A DNA stretch of 34,475 nt from Geobacter sp. UBA5730 (GTDB lineage: Bacteria; Desulfobacterota; Desulfuromonadia; Geobacterales; Pseudopelobacteraceae). Made by a program: the position numbers and the translations under genes. The stretch's first letter is position 1, and every line of letters starts with the position of its first letter. A model generated the notes under the pieces. The model was not told the DNA's origin. It did no database searches and worked only from the letters and a program-made list of their open reading frames with translations. The stretch spans positions 1-34,475 of the forward strand of contig DIGE01000016.1 of assembly GCA_002419465.1 (NCBI GenBank), read 5' to 3'. Positions 17,538 to 26,194 of the stretch are shown piece after piece.

Positions 17538-18316
17538 GTTATGGCTTGTTTATTACCGGCACTGACACCGGAGTTGGTAAAACTATTGTAACCGCGGCAC
17601 TTGCGCGAGCCCTCCGGCTGCGGGGCGTTCATGTGGGGGTGATGAAGCCGGTGACTGCCGGCTGCCAAGAGCGCAACAACGAGTTGCTCTCGGAGGATGC
17701 CGAGCTGTTGGCCTGGGCGGCCGGTGTGGAATGTGACGACGATGTGGCGCCCTATCGTCTGAAAGAACCACTGGCGCCGGTTGAGGCAGCCAAACGTGAC
17801 GGCGTGAAGATCGATTTCAGCAGGATCGCGGACTGTTATCAGCGGCTGGCTGCCCGTCACCAGGTCGTGCTGGTGGAAGGGGCAGGCGGCTTGATGGTCC
17901 CCTTGAACGGCGGTCTGCTGGTTGCCGATCTGGTCACTCATCTCAAGCTGCCGCTATTAGTGGTGGCCCGGCCAGACCTTGGCACCATCAATCACACGGT
18001 TTTGACCTGTTTTGCCGCAGGCCAGATCGGGCTGGAGGTAAAAGGGGTAATCGTCAATCGTTTCCCTGCCGCACCAGGATTGGCCGAGCAGGCCGCGCCG
18101 CACCAGATCGGTTCTTTGTGCGGAGCGCCGATCCTTGGCATCTGGAGTGATCTGACAGGTTCCCCTGAACAACTGGTTGAGCGGCTGGCTGAGCAATTCA
18201 ACAACGATCCCAAGTCGGATATCATACTGCGTATATTGGGTGGCGCTGAGGACGACGGCTGCGTTGGCGCACACGCAACAAACTGTTCCGCAGGCTGTAG
18301 CAGTTGCGGAGCGTAA
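17534..18316 (+). CDS. bioD: Dethiobiotin synthetase BioD
   Basis: This ATP-dependent enzyme closes the ureido ring of biotin by carboxylating diaminopelargonate. The P-loop GTDTGVGKT is at residues 9-17, and the VEGAGGLMVPL and catalytic KPVTAG stretches are present. The body is about 230 residues, normal for BioD. An extra C-terminal tail of about 25 residues is rich in Cys and Gly (CSAGCSSCGA at the end) and is not expected in the family. The tail could bind metal or be neutral read-through sequence; I cannot tell. It is coupled to bioB by a 4-base overlap and followed by bioA after 4 bases. Confidence 0.95.
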   Translation: MSYGLFITGTDTGVGKTIVTAALARALRLRGVHVGVMKPVTAGCQERNNELLSEDAELLAWAAGVECDDDVAPYRLKEPLAPVEAAKRDGVKIDFSRIADCYQRLAARHQVVLVEGAGGLMVPLNGGLLVADLVTHLKLPLLVVARPDLGTINHTVLTCFAAGQIGLEVKGVIVNRFPAAPGLAEQAAPHQIGSLCGAPILGIWSDLTGSPEQLVERLAEQFNNDPKSDIILRILGGAEDDGCVGAHATNCSAGCSSCGA

Positions 18317-18320
18317 GCTG

Positions 18321-19682
18321 ATGCCGTCAACACCTACGACACAGCAACTGCAGAGCTGGGATAAACAGTATGTCTGGCATCCCTTCACCCAGATGCGTGA
18401 TTGGCTGGCAGAGGATACACCGGTGATTGTGGCGGGGCAGGGCTGCTGGTTGTATGACTCCGATGGCATGCGTTACCTGGATGGGGTCGCATCGATGTGG
18501 ACCAATGTGCACGGGCACAGTCATCCTGCCCTGAACCGCGCCTTGGCTGATCAGGCCGCTAAAATCGAGCATGCCACCCTGTTGGGGCTTTCCGGCGAGC
18601 AATCGATCCTGCTGGCCAAGCGTCTGGTGGAAATAGCACCGCAGGGCCTCACCCGTGTTTTTTATTCCGACAACGGTTCAACGGCGGTCGAGGTAGGCTT
18701 GAAGATGGCCTATCAGTACCACTGTCATCAGGGACAACCCCACCGTAACCGTTTTATCCGTCTGCAACACGCCTACCACGGTGACACGATCGGTTCGATG
18801 AGTGTCGGCGGTATCCCGATCTACCACACCACCTTCAGCCCGTTGCTGTTTGCGACCATTGAGGCTCCAGCCCCTTACTGCTACCGCTGTCCGCTGGGCC
18901 AGAGTGAACCATCTGCCTGTGGCATGGCTTGTCTTACTGAGCTGGAGCGGCTGATGGCCGAGCACTGTGGCCAGCTGGCAGGTATGGTGATGGAGCCTTT
19001 GCTGCAAGGAGCCGGCGGGATGATCGCCCACCCGGCGGGTTACCTCAAAGGTGTGCGTGAGCTTTGTGACCGCTATGACGTGCTGCTGATCACCGATGAG
19101 GTGGCTACCGGCTTTGGGCGCACCGGCCGGATGTTCGCCTGTGAGCATGAAGGGGTGATTCCCGATATCATGGCCATTTCCAAAGGGCTTTGCGCCGGCT
19201 ATCTGCCGTTGGCGGCAACCTTGGCCACTGAGGCGATTTATGCGGCTTTTCTTGGCAACTATGCTGAGTTAAAGACCTTCTTTCATGGCCATACCTTTAC
19301 CGGCAATCCACTGGCCTGCGCCGTGGCGCTGAAAAGTCTGGAGCTGTTCGAGGATGATCATCTGCTGGAGGCGCTCCAACCAAAGATTACACAGTTGAGG
19401 GATTGGTTGACACAACTGGCTGAACATCCACAGGTCGGCAATGTGCGTCAGTGTGGTCTGGCTGCCGGGATTGAGCTGGTACAAGACAAGCCCACCAGGC
19501 AGCCTTACCCGTGGGAACAAAAGCGGGGCATCAGGGCCTGTCTGACAGCTCGTAAACACGGCATTTTCAGCCGTCCGCTGGGCAATACGCTGGTTATTTT
19601 TCCACCGTTGGCAATCAAGCCGGAAGAGCTTGATTTTTTAATGCTGGGGATGCAGCGGGCGATTGATGAGGTAACCGGCTAG
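18321..19682 (+). CDS. bioA: Adenosylmethionine-8-amino-7-oxononanoate aminotransferase BioA
   Basis: The 453-residue class III PLP aminotransferase uses S-adenosylmethionine as amino donor to make 7,8-diaminopelargonate. It has the BioA start WHPFTQM, the YSDNGSTAVE cofactor loop, the ITDEVATGFGRTG stretch, and the PLP lysine K288 in SKGLCAGYLP. ATG 18321 gives the normal length; an open frame extends upstream to 18177 but lies wholly inside bioD and lacks family similarity. The gene ends the biotin operon and overlaps the 3' end of the opposing fapA by 4 bases. bioC, bioH and bioF are not here. Confidence 0.95.
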   Translation: MPSTPTTQQLQSWDKQYVWHPFTQMRDWLAEDTPVIVAGQGCWLYDSDGMRYLDGVASMWTNVHGHSHPALNRALADQAAKIEHATLLGLSGEQSILLAKRLVEIAPQGLTRVFYSDNGSTAVEVGLKMAYQYHCHQGQPHRNRFIRLQHAYHGDTIGSMSVGGIPIYHTTFSPLLFATIEAPAPYCYRCPLGQSEPSACGMACLTELERLMAEHCGQLAGMVMEPLLQGAGGMIAHPAGYLKGVRELCDRYDVLLITDEVATGFGRTGRMFACEHEGVIPDIMAISKGLCAGYLPLAATLATEAIYAAFLGNYAELKTFFHGHTFTGNPLACAVALKSLELFEDDHLLEALQPKITQLRDWLTQLAEHPQVGNVRQCGLAAGIELVQDKPTRQPYPWEQKRGIRACLTARKHGIFSRPLGNTLVIFPPLAIKPEELDFLMLGMQRAIDEVTG

Positions 19683-21238
19683 TCTTCGGTCTTTTTTTTC
19701 GGGTCGGCTTCAGGGGATGGCTGATCCTCCGATGGTTCGGCAGACACAGCGGCCTCTGCTGCTGCCGTCTCCGCAGCTTCCTCCGCTTGCCGCCGTTGCT
19801 GTTCATCCAGGTACATACGTTCAACCTGATCGGCGTGCAGCTCAAGCCCGCTCAAAGCCACCTGCCGCACACCACCTTCGACACTGTTTTCAATCATCGA
19901 GAGCGGCCCTTCCAGTTGGGCAGTAAATTCCTCCACCCCGTTGCCTGTCTGGATGGTGACCCCTTCATAGAGCCTGTTTCTGATATTTATTTTGGGGTTA
20001 GCGCCGGGCGGGCGGCGGTTGCGCACCTCGACAATGGAGCTCGTCAGCCGCTGTTTTTCAGCTTGCAGGCGGTTCATCTCATCCATTGACCTGGCCTGGC
20101 TGAATGCTTCAATCGTGCTGGTCAGCTGTGTGAACAGCTCCTGCATCCGCTCCAGATCATGGTAATCGGACCCGGCCTGGACCTTGGTCTTGACACCGGA
20201 AGGCGCCCCCAGTTTTTTTGCATCAATCCCACCCAGGGCGATGCAGGCACCACCGGAAATCATACCGGCGCTGACAGTGCCACGGCAGCGCACCGTGCAG
20301 TTGAGCAGTTCCACGTGTACCTCAAGATGGCCGGCACACTCAACGGCACTTTCATGAATAAAGTTGGCAGTGATGCTTCCGCCGCAATGGATGGTGCCCT
20401 TGCCCTGGCCATCCATGCCGCAGAATTCGATATTACCCAGGGATGTCAGCTGGCAGCTACCCACGTTGCCGGTGATTTTCAACCCTTTGCTGGCATTGAC
20501 CTGAAATCCGTCCAGGACATCACCGCGGACCTCTACGAAACCGTTGAAGCGGATGTTGCCGATGCCAAAGTCCACGTCGCCGTCCACGACGTATTCCTCA
20601 ACCACCATGATGGTATCGCCGTCCAGCTTGACGCGTCCGTGAATCTCGGACACCAGCGAACTCAGGTCATCGCCTGCAGCGTGAACGTTTTTGCCCAGTT
20701 TGAGCTGCAGCAGTTTGCCGGGCGTGGCCGGTACCGGCTTGCCGCGCACCGTTTTGCCGTTAATGCCGCTGGTGGGGGCGATAATCCGGCCGATCTCCTG
20801 ATCAGGGTCAACGTTGATGAATCGTTGCACCGAGCGGAAGTCAACCTGATTGGCCTGATCATCGTCATCGCTATCGTTTTTCTGGGGAGGGGGTTCTAGG
20901 GGGCAGAGTGCGTATTCAAGCCTGCCGTCTTCACCAGGAGTCGGCAGGATGCCTGACGCAATCGTACAGGTAGTGCTGCGGCCCGGCCGTGCCTCGCTTT
21001 GCAACTGTTCCACCGCCGGTTGCAGTACGCCGGTGGTGATGCCGTCCGCAGACAGAAAAGCGAGAATTTCTGCAACAGACGGTGCGGTGCCGCCTTCACT
21101 GATATCCAGGTGACCGATGCACTCCATCTCATCAGCGGACAGATTGAAGATCAACTGATAACTGTTGGGCTGGGCATGGTAAAAACGTTGCCCGTCCTGT
21201 TTCGCATCGCTCGTTGCAGTTGATGCCGTTGGTTCCAT
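19679..21238 (-). CDS. FapA (DUF342) polymer-like beta-helix protein
   Basis: The product has 519 residues and belongs to the FapA/DUF342 family. The hallmark GKTVRGKPVPATPGK lies in the N-terminal half. A long right-handed beta-helix follows (repeated short strands such as VDGDVDFGIGNIRFNGFVEV), then a coiled-coil (SARSMDEMNRLQAEKQRL region) and a charged tail ending in KKKTED. Start ATG at 21238 is chosen because GGGAGGG lies 5 bases upstream; the open frame extends further but lacks family similarity. Family knowledge: FapA-type proteins affect flagellar assembly or polar localisation in Vibrio, but most homologues are uncharacterised. It is divergent from the response regulator and convergent with bioA, sharing 4 bases at the stop codons. 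Confidence 0.88.
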   Translation of the reverse strand: MEPTASTATSDAKQDGQRFYHAQPNSYQLIFNLSADEMECIGHLDISEGGTAPSVAEILAFLSADGITTGVLQPAVEQLQSEARPGRSTTCTIASGILPTPGEDGRLEYALCPLEPPPQKNDSDDDDQANQVDFRSVQRFINVDPDQEIGRIIAPTSGINGKTVRGKPVPATPGKLLQLKLGKNVHAAGDDLSSLVSEIHGRVKLDGDTIMVVEEYVVDGDVDFGIGNIRFNGFVEVRGDVLDGFQVNASKGLKITGNVGSCQLTSLGNIEFCGMDGQGKGTIHCGGSITANFIHESAVECAGHLEVHVELLNCTVRCRGTVSAGMISGGACIALGGIDAKKLGAPSGVKTKVQAGSDYHDLERMQELFTQLTSTIEAFSQARSMDEMNRLQAEKQRLTSSIVEVRNRRPPGANPKINIRNRLYEGVTIQTGNGVEEFTAQLEGPLSMIENSVEGGVRQVALSGLELHADQVERMYLDEQQRRQAEEAAETAAAEAAVSAEPSEDQPSPEADPKKKTED

Positions 21239-21364
21239 AAACCCTCCCGCGTGGGTGATAAAAGTATAAACAGGTTTTCTCATTATTACCAGCACAGAAC
21301 CTATGAAAGCGTTGCGTCTTTCCTGAATGGTATGACATAGTACGTCCCACACGAGGAGACACTC

Positions 21365-22738
21365 ATGGACAATCAGTTCAGGGTATTGGTTATTGACGAT
21401 GATGACCCCAGCCGTGAGGTGATGGAACTGCTGTTGCGCAAGGCCGGTTTTTGTGTGCAGTCCGTCAATAATGGTGCAGATGGCGTTGCCCTGGTCAGGG
21501 ATGGGGCGGCCGATCTGGTGCTGGTTGACCTGTTTTTGCCGGATAAAAGCGGGATCGAGATTCTGCGGGAGATTCGTCAGCTGGCACCGGAGATCGAGGT
21601 GGTGGTGATCACCGGCCATGCCTCGGCCCAGACTGCGGTTACCGCCATGAAAGAGGGAGCCTTTGACTACATCACCAAACCGGTTAATTTTGATGAATTA
21701 AAGATTGTTATTGCCAAGGCCCGTGAGACGCAACGGCTGCTTTCTGAAAACGTCTATCTGAAAAAACAGTTGTTGGAACGGTTTCAGTTTAACAACATCA
21801 TCGGTGGTTCCACCGCTATGCAGCGGGTATTTGAGCGGATGCAGCGAATTCTCAAGACCGATTCAACGGTGCTGCTCTTTGGCGAGTCCGGCACCGGTAA
21901 AGAGCTGGTGGCCAAGGCTCTGCACCATAACGGCCGGCGTAAGGCGTATGCCTTTGTGGCGGTCAATTGTGGTGCCATCCCTGAGGCTCTGTTGGAGAGT
22001 GAGCTGTTTGGTCATGTACGGGGAGCTTTCACCGGGGCAGTCCGGGACAAGGTCGGCAAGTTTGAAGCTGCGCATCACGGCACCATCTTTCTGGATGAGA
22101 TCGGCACCATGCCGATGCATCTTCAGTCCAAGCTGCTGCGGGTTTTGCAGGAACAGGAGGTGGATCGGATCGGCTCCACCAAAACAGTCAAGCTTGACGT
22201 GCGGGTGATTTCGGCCACCAATGCCGACCTTGAGGGACAGGTGCGCCAAGGGACCTTCCGGGAGGACCTGTTTTACCGGTTGAATGTCATCCCCCTGCAT
22301 CTGCCGCCGTTGCGTGAGCGCCGCGAAGATATTTTGCCCCTGGTCAACCATTTTTTGGATAAATTCCGCCACTTGATGGCCCGCCCCACCATTAGCCTGA
22401 ACAAGGCTGCCCTGGATGCTCTGGAGCGCTACCACTGGCCCGGTAACGTCAGGGAGCTGGAGAACGTGGTGGAGCGGCTGGTGGCCCTCACCGAGGGGGA
22501 TGCCATTACCCCCGAGGATCTGCCGGCAGAGATCGTCGATCAGGGACGTGGTTCCCGCGGCCTCTGCCTGGACCTCTCACCGCAAGGCATTGACATGCCC
22601 GATGCCATTGCCGATCTGGAGCGCAAGTTGATTGGCAAGGCGCTTGAACTGGGCGGCGGCGTCAAGGCCAAGGCCGCATTGCTGCTGGGGCTGAACAGAA
22701 CCACCCTGGTGGAAAAGATGAAGCGTCTGGGTATCTGA
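21365..22738 (+). CDS. NtrC-family sigma-54-dependent response regulator
   Basis: The product has 457 residues in three domains. The receiver domain (about 1-120) has acidic pocket D11-D13, phospho-acceptor D55 and conserved Lys in TKPVNF. The AAA+ domain (about 140-375) has Walker A GESGTGKE near 176, the sigma-54 contact loop GAFTGA near 220, and Walker B IFLDEIG. The Fis-type HTH is at the end (AALLLGLNRTTLVEKMKRL). Family knowledge: it is phosphorylated by a histidine kinase and activates sigma-54 promoters. GAGGAG precedes the ATG by 6 bases. No kinase is adjacent; the HPt protein at 23.9 kb could be a relay partner (inference). Confidence 0.95.
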   Translation: MDNQFRVLVIDDDDPSREVMELLLRKAGFCVQSVNNGADGVALVRDGAADLVLVDLFLPDKSGIEILREIRQLAPEIEVVVITGHASAQTAVTAMKEGAFDYITKPVNFDELKIVIAKARETQRLLSENVYLKKQLLERFQFNNIIGGSTAMQRVFERMQRILKTDSTVLLFGESGTGKELVAKALHHNGRRKAYAFVAVNCGAIPEALLESELFGHVRGAFTGAVRDKVGKFEAAHHGTIFLDEIGTMPMHLQSKLLRVLQEQEVDRIGSTKTVKLDVRVISATNADLEGQVRQGTFREDLFYRLNVIPLHLPPLRERREDILPLVNHFLDKFRHLMARPTISLNKAALDALERYHWPGNVRELENVVERLVALTEGDAITPEDLPAEIVDQGRGSRGLCLDLSPQGIDMPDAIADLERKLIGKALELGGGVKAKAALLLGLNRTTLVEKMKRLGI

Positions 22739-22753
22739 CCACGCTGACCGGCA

Positions 22754-23767
22754 TTATCCCCACAGGCCGGCGATCGCCTGTCCACAACTGCCACAGGAGC
22801 CGTCCCGCAGGTTGAGTCTGGTAATGGCATAACCGCTGCGCCCCACAACCAGCGCCCCGCAGTGGGGGCAGTTCGTCTGCTCGCGGCCGGTTGATACATT
22901 GCCCTCATAGACATAGCGCAGCCCTGCCCGTTCGCCAGCTTCCACCGCACGCTCCAGCGAAGTCAGCGGGGTGGGGGGATGATCCAGCATCCGGTGACAC
23001 GGGAAGAAGCGAGAGACGTGCCAGGGTGTGTCAGGACCCAGTTCCTCAGCGATGAAACGGGCAATGCCGTTTAGTTGCTGCTGGTCATCGTTTTCACCCG
23101 GAATTACCAGGGTTGTCAGCTCGATCCAGATGCCGCGGCGCCGGTAATCCCTGATGCAGTCCAGCACCTCGCTCAGTTTTGCTCCGCAGACCCTGTGGTA
23201 GAAATCAGCGCTGAAACCCTTCAGATCGATATTGGCCGCATGCAGTACCGGAGCGATCATCGTCAACGCCTCGGGGGTGATGTAACCGTTGGTGACAAAA
23301 ATGTTGTACAGCCCTGCCTCTGCAGCCAGGCGGGCCGTGGCCAGGGCATATTCAAACCAGACCGTCGGCTCGGTGTAGGTATAGGCCACTGAACGGCAAT
23401 TTCCGGCCAGCGCCCTGCGCACCGCTTCTGCCGGATCCAGTTGTCTGCCGGGCAGTATGCCGCTATCCTGATCGTCATACTGGGCAATGGCTGCGTTCTG
23501 GCAGTGCAGGCATTTGAAATTGCAACCCACCGAGGCCAGGGAGTAGCTACGGGAACCGGGCAGCAGATGAAAAAGCGGTTTTTTCTCAATCGGGTCAATC
23601 TGCTCGGCCACCACCAGACTATCTGCCAGGGCTGCCAGCACTCCCCCCTGGTTTTCGCGAATCCGGCAACGCCCCCGTTTACCGACAGCGATGCTGCAGC
23701 GGTGGCGGCAAAGCTGGCAGCGCACCGACCGGTCGGGAAGCTTTTCATACAACAGTGCTGTTGGCAT
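22754..23767 (-). CDS. amrS: AmmeMemoRadiSam system radical SAM enzyme (AmrS-like)
   Basis: This 337-residue radical SAM protein has an N-terminal Cys cluster (C17, C20, C24, C34), the SAM-binding iron-sulfur motif C82-x3-C86-x2-C89 (CNFKCLHC), and a C-terminal zinc-ribbon-like pair (C300/C303 and C325/C328). The overall order, with EQIDPIEKKPLFHLLPG before the cluster, is that of AmrS, formerly annotated as a pyruvate formate-lyase activating-like enzyme. Family knowledge: AmrS is usually encoded with AMMECR1 and Memo-like proteins; the reaction is not established. Neither partner is present in this window. It is convergent with the response regulator, 15 bases apart. Confidence 0.9.
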   Translation of the reverse strand: MPTALLYEKLPDRSVRCQLCRHRCSIAVGKRGRCRIRENQGGVLAALADSLVVAEQIDPIEKKPLFHLLPGSRSYSLASVGCNFKCLHCQNAAIAQYDDQDSGILPGRQLDPAEAVRRALAGNCRSVAYTYTEPTVWFEYALATARLAAEAGLYNIFVTNGYITPEALTMIAPVLHAANIDLKGFSADFYHRVCGAKLSEVLDCIRDYRRRGIWIELTTLVIPGENDDQQQLNGIARFIAEELGPDTPWHVSRFFPCHRMLDHPPTPLTSLERAVEAGERAGLRYVYEGNVSTGREQTNCPHCGALVVGRSGYAITRLNLRDGSCGSCGQAIAGLWG

Positions 23768-23880
23768 TTTTCCACCCCCTGGTTGCGGATTGCTAAAACG
23801 ATGCTATAGAGATTAAAGTATATCGTGTGTTGGCATTTCGGCAATTAGTAAGTAGATTACGGAAAGGTCTGGTAGTTGGC

Positions 23881-24210
23881 ATGGCGGTCATCAATCGTGA
23901 AGAGGTGTTGGGGCGACTGGGTGGCGATGAGGAATTGTATGCCGAGATTTGCGGGCTGTTCCAGCGTGACGGTTTGATAATGCTTGATCGGCTGCGAACC
24001 GAACTGGCCAGCGGTACGCTGGATATTGCCACCCGTTATGCCCACTCGATCAAATCCATGGCCTCGAACGTAGGCGCTGAGGAACTGGCCGAACTGGCCC
24101 GCAAGGCCGAGATGGCGGGCCGCGCAGGGGACGGCGCAGTCCTGGGGGGCTATCTGCCAAAGCTCGAACAACAGCTGGTGAAGGTCTTGCAGCAACTTTC
24201 CACGAAATAA
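23881..24210 (+). CDS. HPt-domain phosphotransfer protein
   Basis: The 109-residue protein is a single HPt four-helix bundle. The phospho-accepting histidine is H55 in AHSIKSMASNVGA, followed by the helix EELAELARKAEM. Family knowledge: stand-alone HPt proteins pass phosphate between a hybrid kinase and a response regulator. ATG 23881 was chosen because family similarity begins right after it; the frame is open for 54 more bases upstream and the Shine-Dalgarno signal is weak (GGAAAGG about 14 bases upstream), so the start is not certain. It is divergent from amrS and 42 bases upstream of the YgiB-like lipoprotein gene. Confidence 0.88.
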   Translation: MAVINREEVLGRLGGDEELYAEICGLFQRDGLIMLDRLRTELASGTLDIATRYAHSIKSMASNVGAEELAELARKAEMAGRAGDGAVLGGYLPKLEQQLVKVLQQLSTK

Positions 24211-24252
24211 CAACCTGTCAGTTTGTTACTGAAAAAGTGTCCGGAGAGCGAT

Positions 24253-24579
24253 ATGCGCAGACGGAGTACCTTGCAGATTACCCTGGTGCTGATCGGCAGT
24301 ATGCTGGTGGCCGGCGGTTGCGGTAAAAAAGAAGAACGCCATGTTTACAAGAGCAAGCAGGATTGTCTGGAAGACTGGGGTAATGATGAAAAAAACTGCG
24401 AAGAGGTCAAGCAGAACGACCCCAACTATCGCAGTTATGGTCACGGGTTTTTCTATGGGCCTCGCTTTAGCATGGGACGAACCTATCCGGGACAGGGTAG
24501 CCGCTCGGTACGCACCATCTCCGTTTCCCGCGGTGGTTTCGGCAGTCTCTCCAGCTTCCACTCATCCTTTGGCGGCTAG
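24253..24579 (+). CDS. YgiB-like (DUF1190) lipoprotein
   Basis: This 108-residue lipoprotein has a basic start (MRRRSTLQ), a hydrophobic stretch and lipobox VAGGC. After it, a YKSKQDCLEDWG...NC pattern resembles the paired-cysteine repeat of YgiB/YjfM (DUF1190). A Gly/Ser/Arg-rich tail ends GGFGSLSSFHSSFGG. CCGGAGAG sits 6 bases before ATG 24253. The next gene, 3 bases downstream, is a YgiC/YjfC homologue, and a DUF350 (YjfL-like) gene follows. That linkage supports the assignment, because in enterobacteria ygiB-ygiC and yjfM-yjfC with a DUF350 gene are neighbours. Function is unknown; an envelope stress or surface role is only suggested by the lipoprotein signal. Confidence 0.78.
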   Translation: MRRRSTLQITLVLIGSMLVAGGCGKKEERHVYKSKQDCLEDWGNDEKNCEEVKQNDPNYRSYGHGFFYGPRFSMGRTYPGQGSRSVRTISVSRGGFGSLSSFHSSFGG

Positions 24580-24582
24580 TTC

Positions 24583-25704
24583 ATGCAGCGTCAGACTCAT
24601 CCACCCCGTCTAAACTGGCAGGAAACCGTCGAATCCCAAGGCTTGCTCTACCATACCATTGACGGCGAGCCCTACTGGGACGAGACCGCCTCCTACCGGT
24701 TTGACAGCGCTGAAATAGATCTGTTGGAAGATGCCGGCAACGAACTACAGCAACGTTGCATTGAAGCGGCCCAGCATATCATTGACAAGGATCTCTTCAA
24801 CAGGTTGCAGATACCGCCCCATGCCGTGCCGCTGATTGTCGACTCCTGGGAACGGGACGAACCGTCCCTCTACGGGCGTTTCGACCTTGCCTATGATGGT
24901 CAGTCAGCGCCCAGGCTGCTGGAGTACAACGCCGACACCCCCACCGCTCTGCTGGAGGCCAGCGTCATTCAGTGGTTTTGGCTCAAGGAGCAACAGCCGC
25001 AGGCTGATCAGTTCAATTCGATTCACGAACGGCTGATTGATGCCTGGAAGGGGATGGCGATCAACTCCGGGCTGCACTTCTGCTGTGTTGCCGATGCCGC
25101 TGAGGATCTGGGCAACCTGGAATACCTGCGGGATACCGCCATACAGGCCGGTTTGCAGACCACCCAGCTCTTTATCAACGAGATCGGTTTTGAACAGGTG
25201 GAAGGGCGTTATGTGGATCTGGACGAATCGCCCATCGAGTGCATGTTCAAGCTGTACCCCTGGGAGTGGCTGGTCAACGAATATTTCGGTCGCAAGCTGG
25301 CAACGGCCGGGATCAGGGTGATTGAACCGGCCTGGAAGATGTTGCTTTCCAACAAGGGGCTGCTGGCGATACTCTGGGAGCTGTTCGAGGGGCACGAAAA
25401 CCTGCTGCCGGCCAGTCTCGAACAGGGTGTCTTCCGTGATAACTACGTTGTCAAGCCGCTCCTGTCGCGGGAGGGCGAAAACATCACCGTCCATCGTAAT
25501 GGCCAGGTGCATGAAATGGAGGGCAGCTACGGCGGCAAGGCGGCAGTTTATCAGCAGCTGGCGTCGATCCCCTGTCTTGATGGCAATTACCCGGTGATCG
25601 GTTCCTGGGTGATCGCCGGTGAGGCGGCCGGAATCGGTATCCGCGAGGATCGGACCCTGGTCACCACCAACGCCAGCCGGTTTGTGCCGCATTATTTTGT
25701 TTGA
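24583..25704 (+). CDS. Glutathionylspermidine synthase family protein (YgiC/YjfC-like)
   Basis: The product is a 373-residue ATP-grasp protein similar to the synthetase half of glutathionylspermidine synthase. Recognisable stretches are YWDETASYRF near the start, GRFDLAYDG and LLEYNADTPTALLEAS (about 95-125), PWEWLVNEYFG, KPLLSREGENI (ATP-grasp region) and the ending VGxx-like TTNASRFVPHYF. Family knowledge: YgiC and YjfC have the ATP-grasp fold but no proven glutathionylspermidine synthase activity; they may ligate a peptide to an amine. It lies 3 bases after the lipoprotein gene and 38 bases before the DUF350 gene, so the three are probably one operon. Confidence 0.9.
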   Translation: MQRQTHPPRLNWQETVESQGLLYHTIDGEPYWDETASYRFDSAEIDLLEDAGNELQQRCIEAAQHIIDKDLFNRLQIPPHAVPLIVDSWERDEPSLYGRFDLAYDGQSAPRLLEYNADTPTALLEASVIQWFWLKEQQPQADQFNSIHERLIDAWKGMAINSGLHFCCVADAAEDLGNLEYLRDTAIQAGLQTTQLFINEIGFEQVEGRYVDLDESPIECMFKLYPWEWLVNEYFGRKLATAGIRVIEPAWKMLLSNKGLLAILWELFEGHENLLPASLEQGVFRDNYVVKPLLSREGENITVHRNGQVHEMEGSYGGKAAVYQQLASIPCLDGNYPVIGSWVIAGEAAGIGIREDRTLVTTNASRFVPHYFV

Positions 25705-25742
25705 TCTACTATGAAGACCCTACCAGAAAACGGAGGTTTATG

Positions 25743-26156
25743 ATGAACGGGACTGCCATGGAGTCGTTTCAGGGGCTGTTTGATTTTGCCAAGTATTTTC
25801 TGGCTGCCTTGGGGTATCTGCTGCTGTTTTGCTCCATCTACTGCAAGGTAACCCCGTATGATGAACTCAAGCTGGTGCGTGAGGGCAAGCTTGCCCCGGC
25901 TATCAGCTTTGGCGGCGCCACCATCGGCTTTGTGCTGCCGTTGTACAGCGCCATCACCAACAGCGTCGGTTTCGTGGACATGCTGATCTGGGCCCTGGTG
26001 GCCATGGTGGTGCAGATCCTGGTGTTCTCCATCGTGCGTTTCTTTTTCAAGGATCTGGTCAAACATATCGAGGAAAATCAACTGGCTGCCGCCACGCTGC
26101 TGGCCGCGTTCGCCATTGCCATCGGCATTCTGAACGCCGCCAGCATGACCTATTAG
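25743..26156 (+). CDS. DUF350 membrane protein
   Basis: This 137-residue protein has about four membrane helices (around 13-33, 50-72, 78-98 and 112-132 by hydrophobicity) and the DUF350 pattern: AxSFGGATIGFVLPLYSAI in the second helix. ATG 25743 is preferred to ATG 25740 because the CGGAGG at 25731-25736 is then 6 bases upstream. Family knowledge: DUF350 proteins such as YjfL are inner-membrane proteins of unknown function, often linked to YgiC-type ATP-grasp genes, as here. Confidence 0.88.
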   Translation: MNGTAMESFQGLFDFAKYFLAALGYLLLFCSIYCKVTPYDELKLVREGKLAPAISFGGATIGFVLPLYSAITNSVGFVDMLIWALVAMVVQILVFSIVRFFFKDLVKHIEENQLAAATLLAAFAIAIGILNAASMTY

Positions 26157-26194
26157 GAAAACTACTATTTTCAACAATCTTTTGATAGGGCGGG

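Noticed and set aside
18177..18320. Upstream extension of bioA within bioD
   Set aside because: Lies wholly in the bioD coding frame and lacks BioA similarity; ATG 18321 gives the normal length.
20159..20899. + strand open frame (246 residues) opposite fapA
   Set aside because: The repeats of the FapA beta-helix create open frames on the other strand; no start signal or domain is seen.
23768..23880. Sigma-54 promoter before the HPt gene (TTGGCATTTCGGCAA)
   Set aside because: The GG-to-GC spacing of a -24/-12 promoter is not met.
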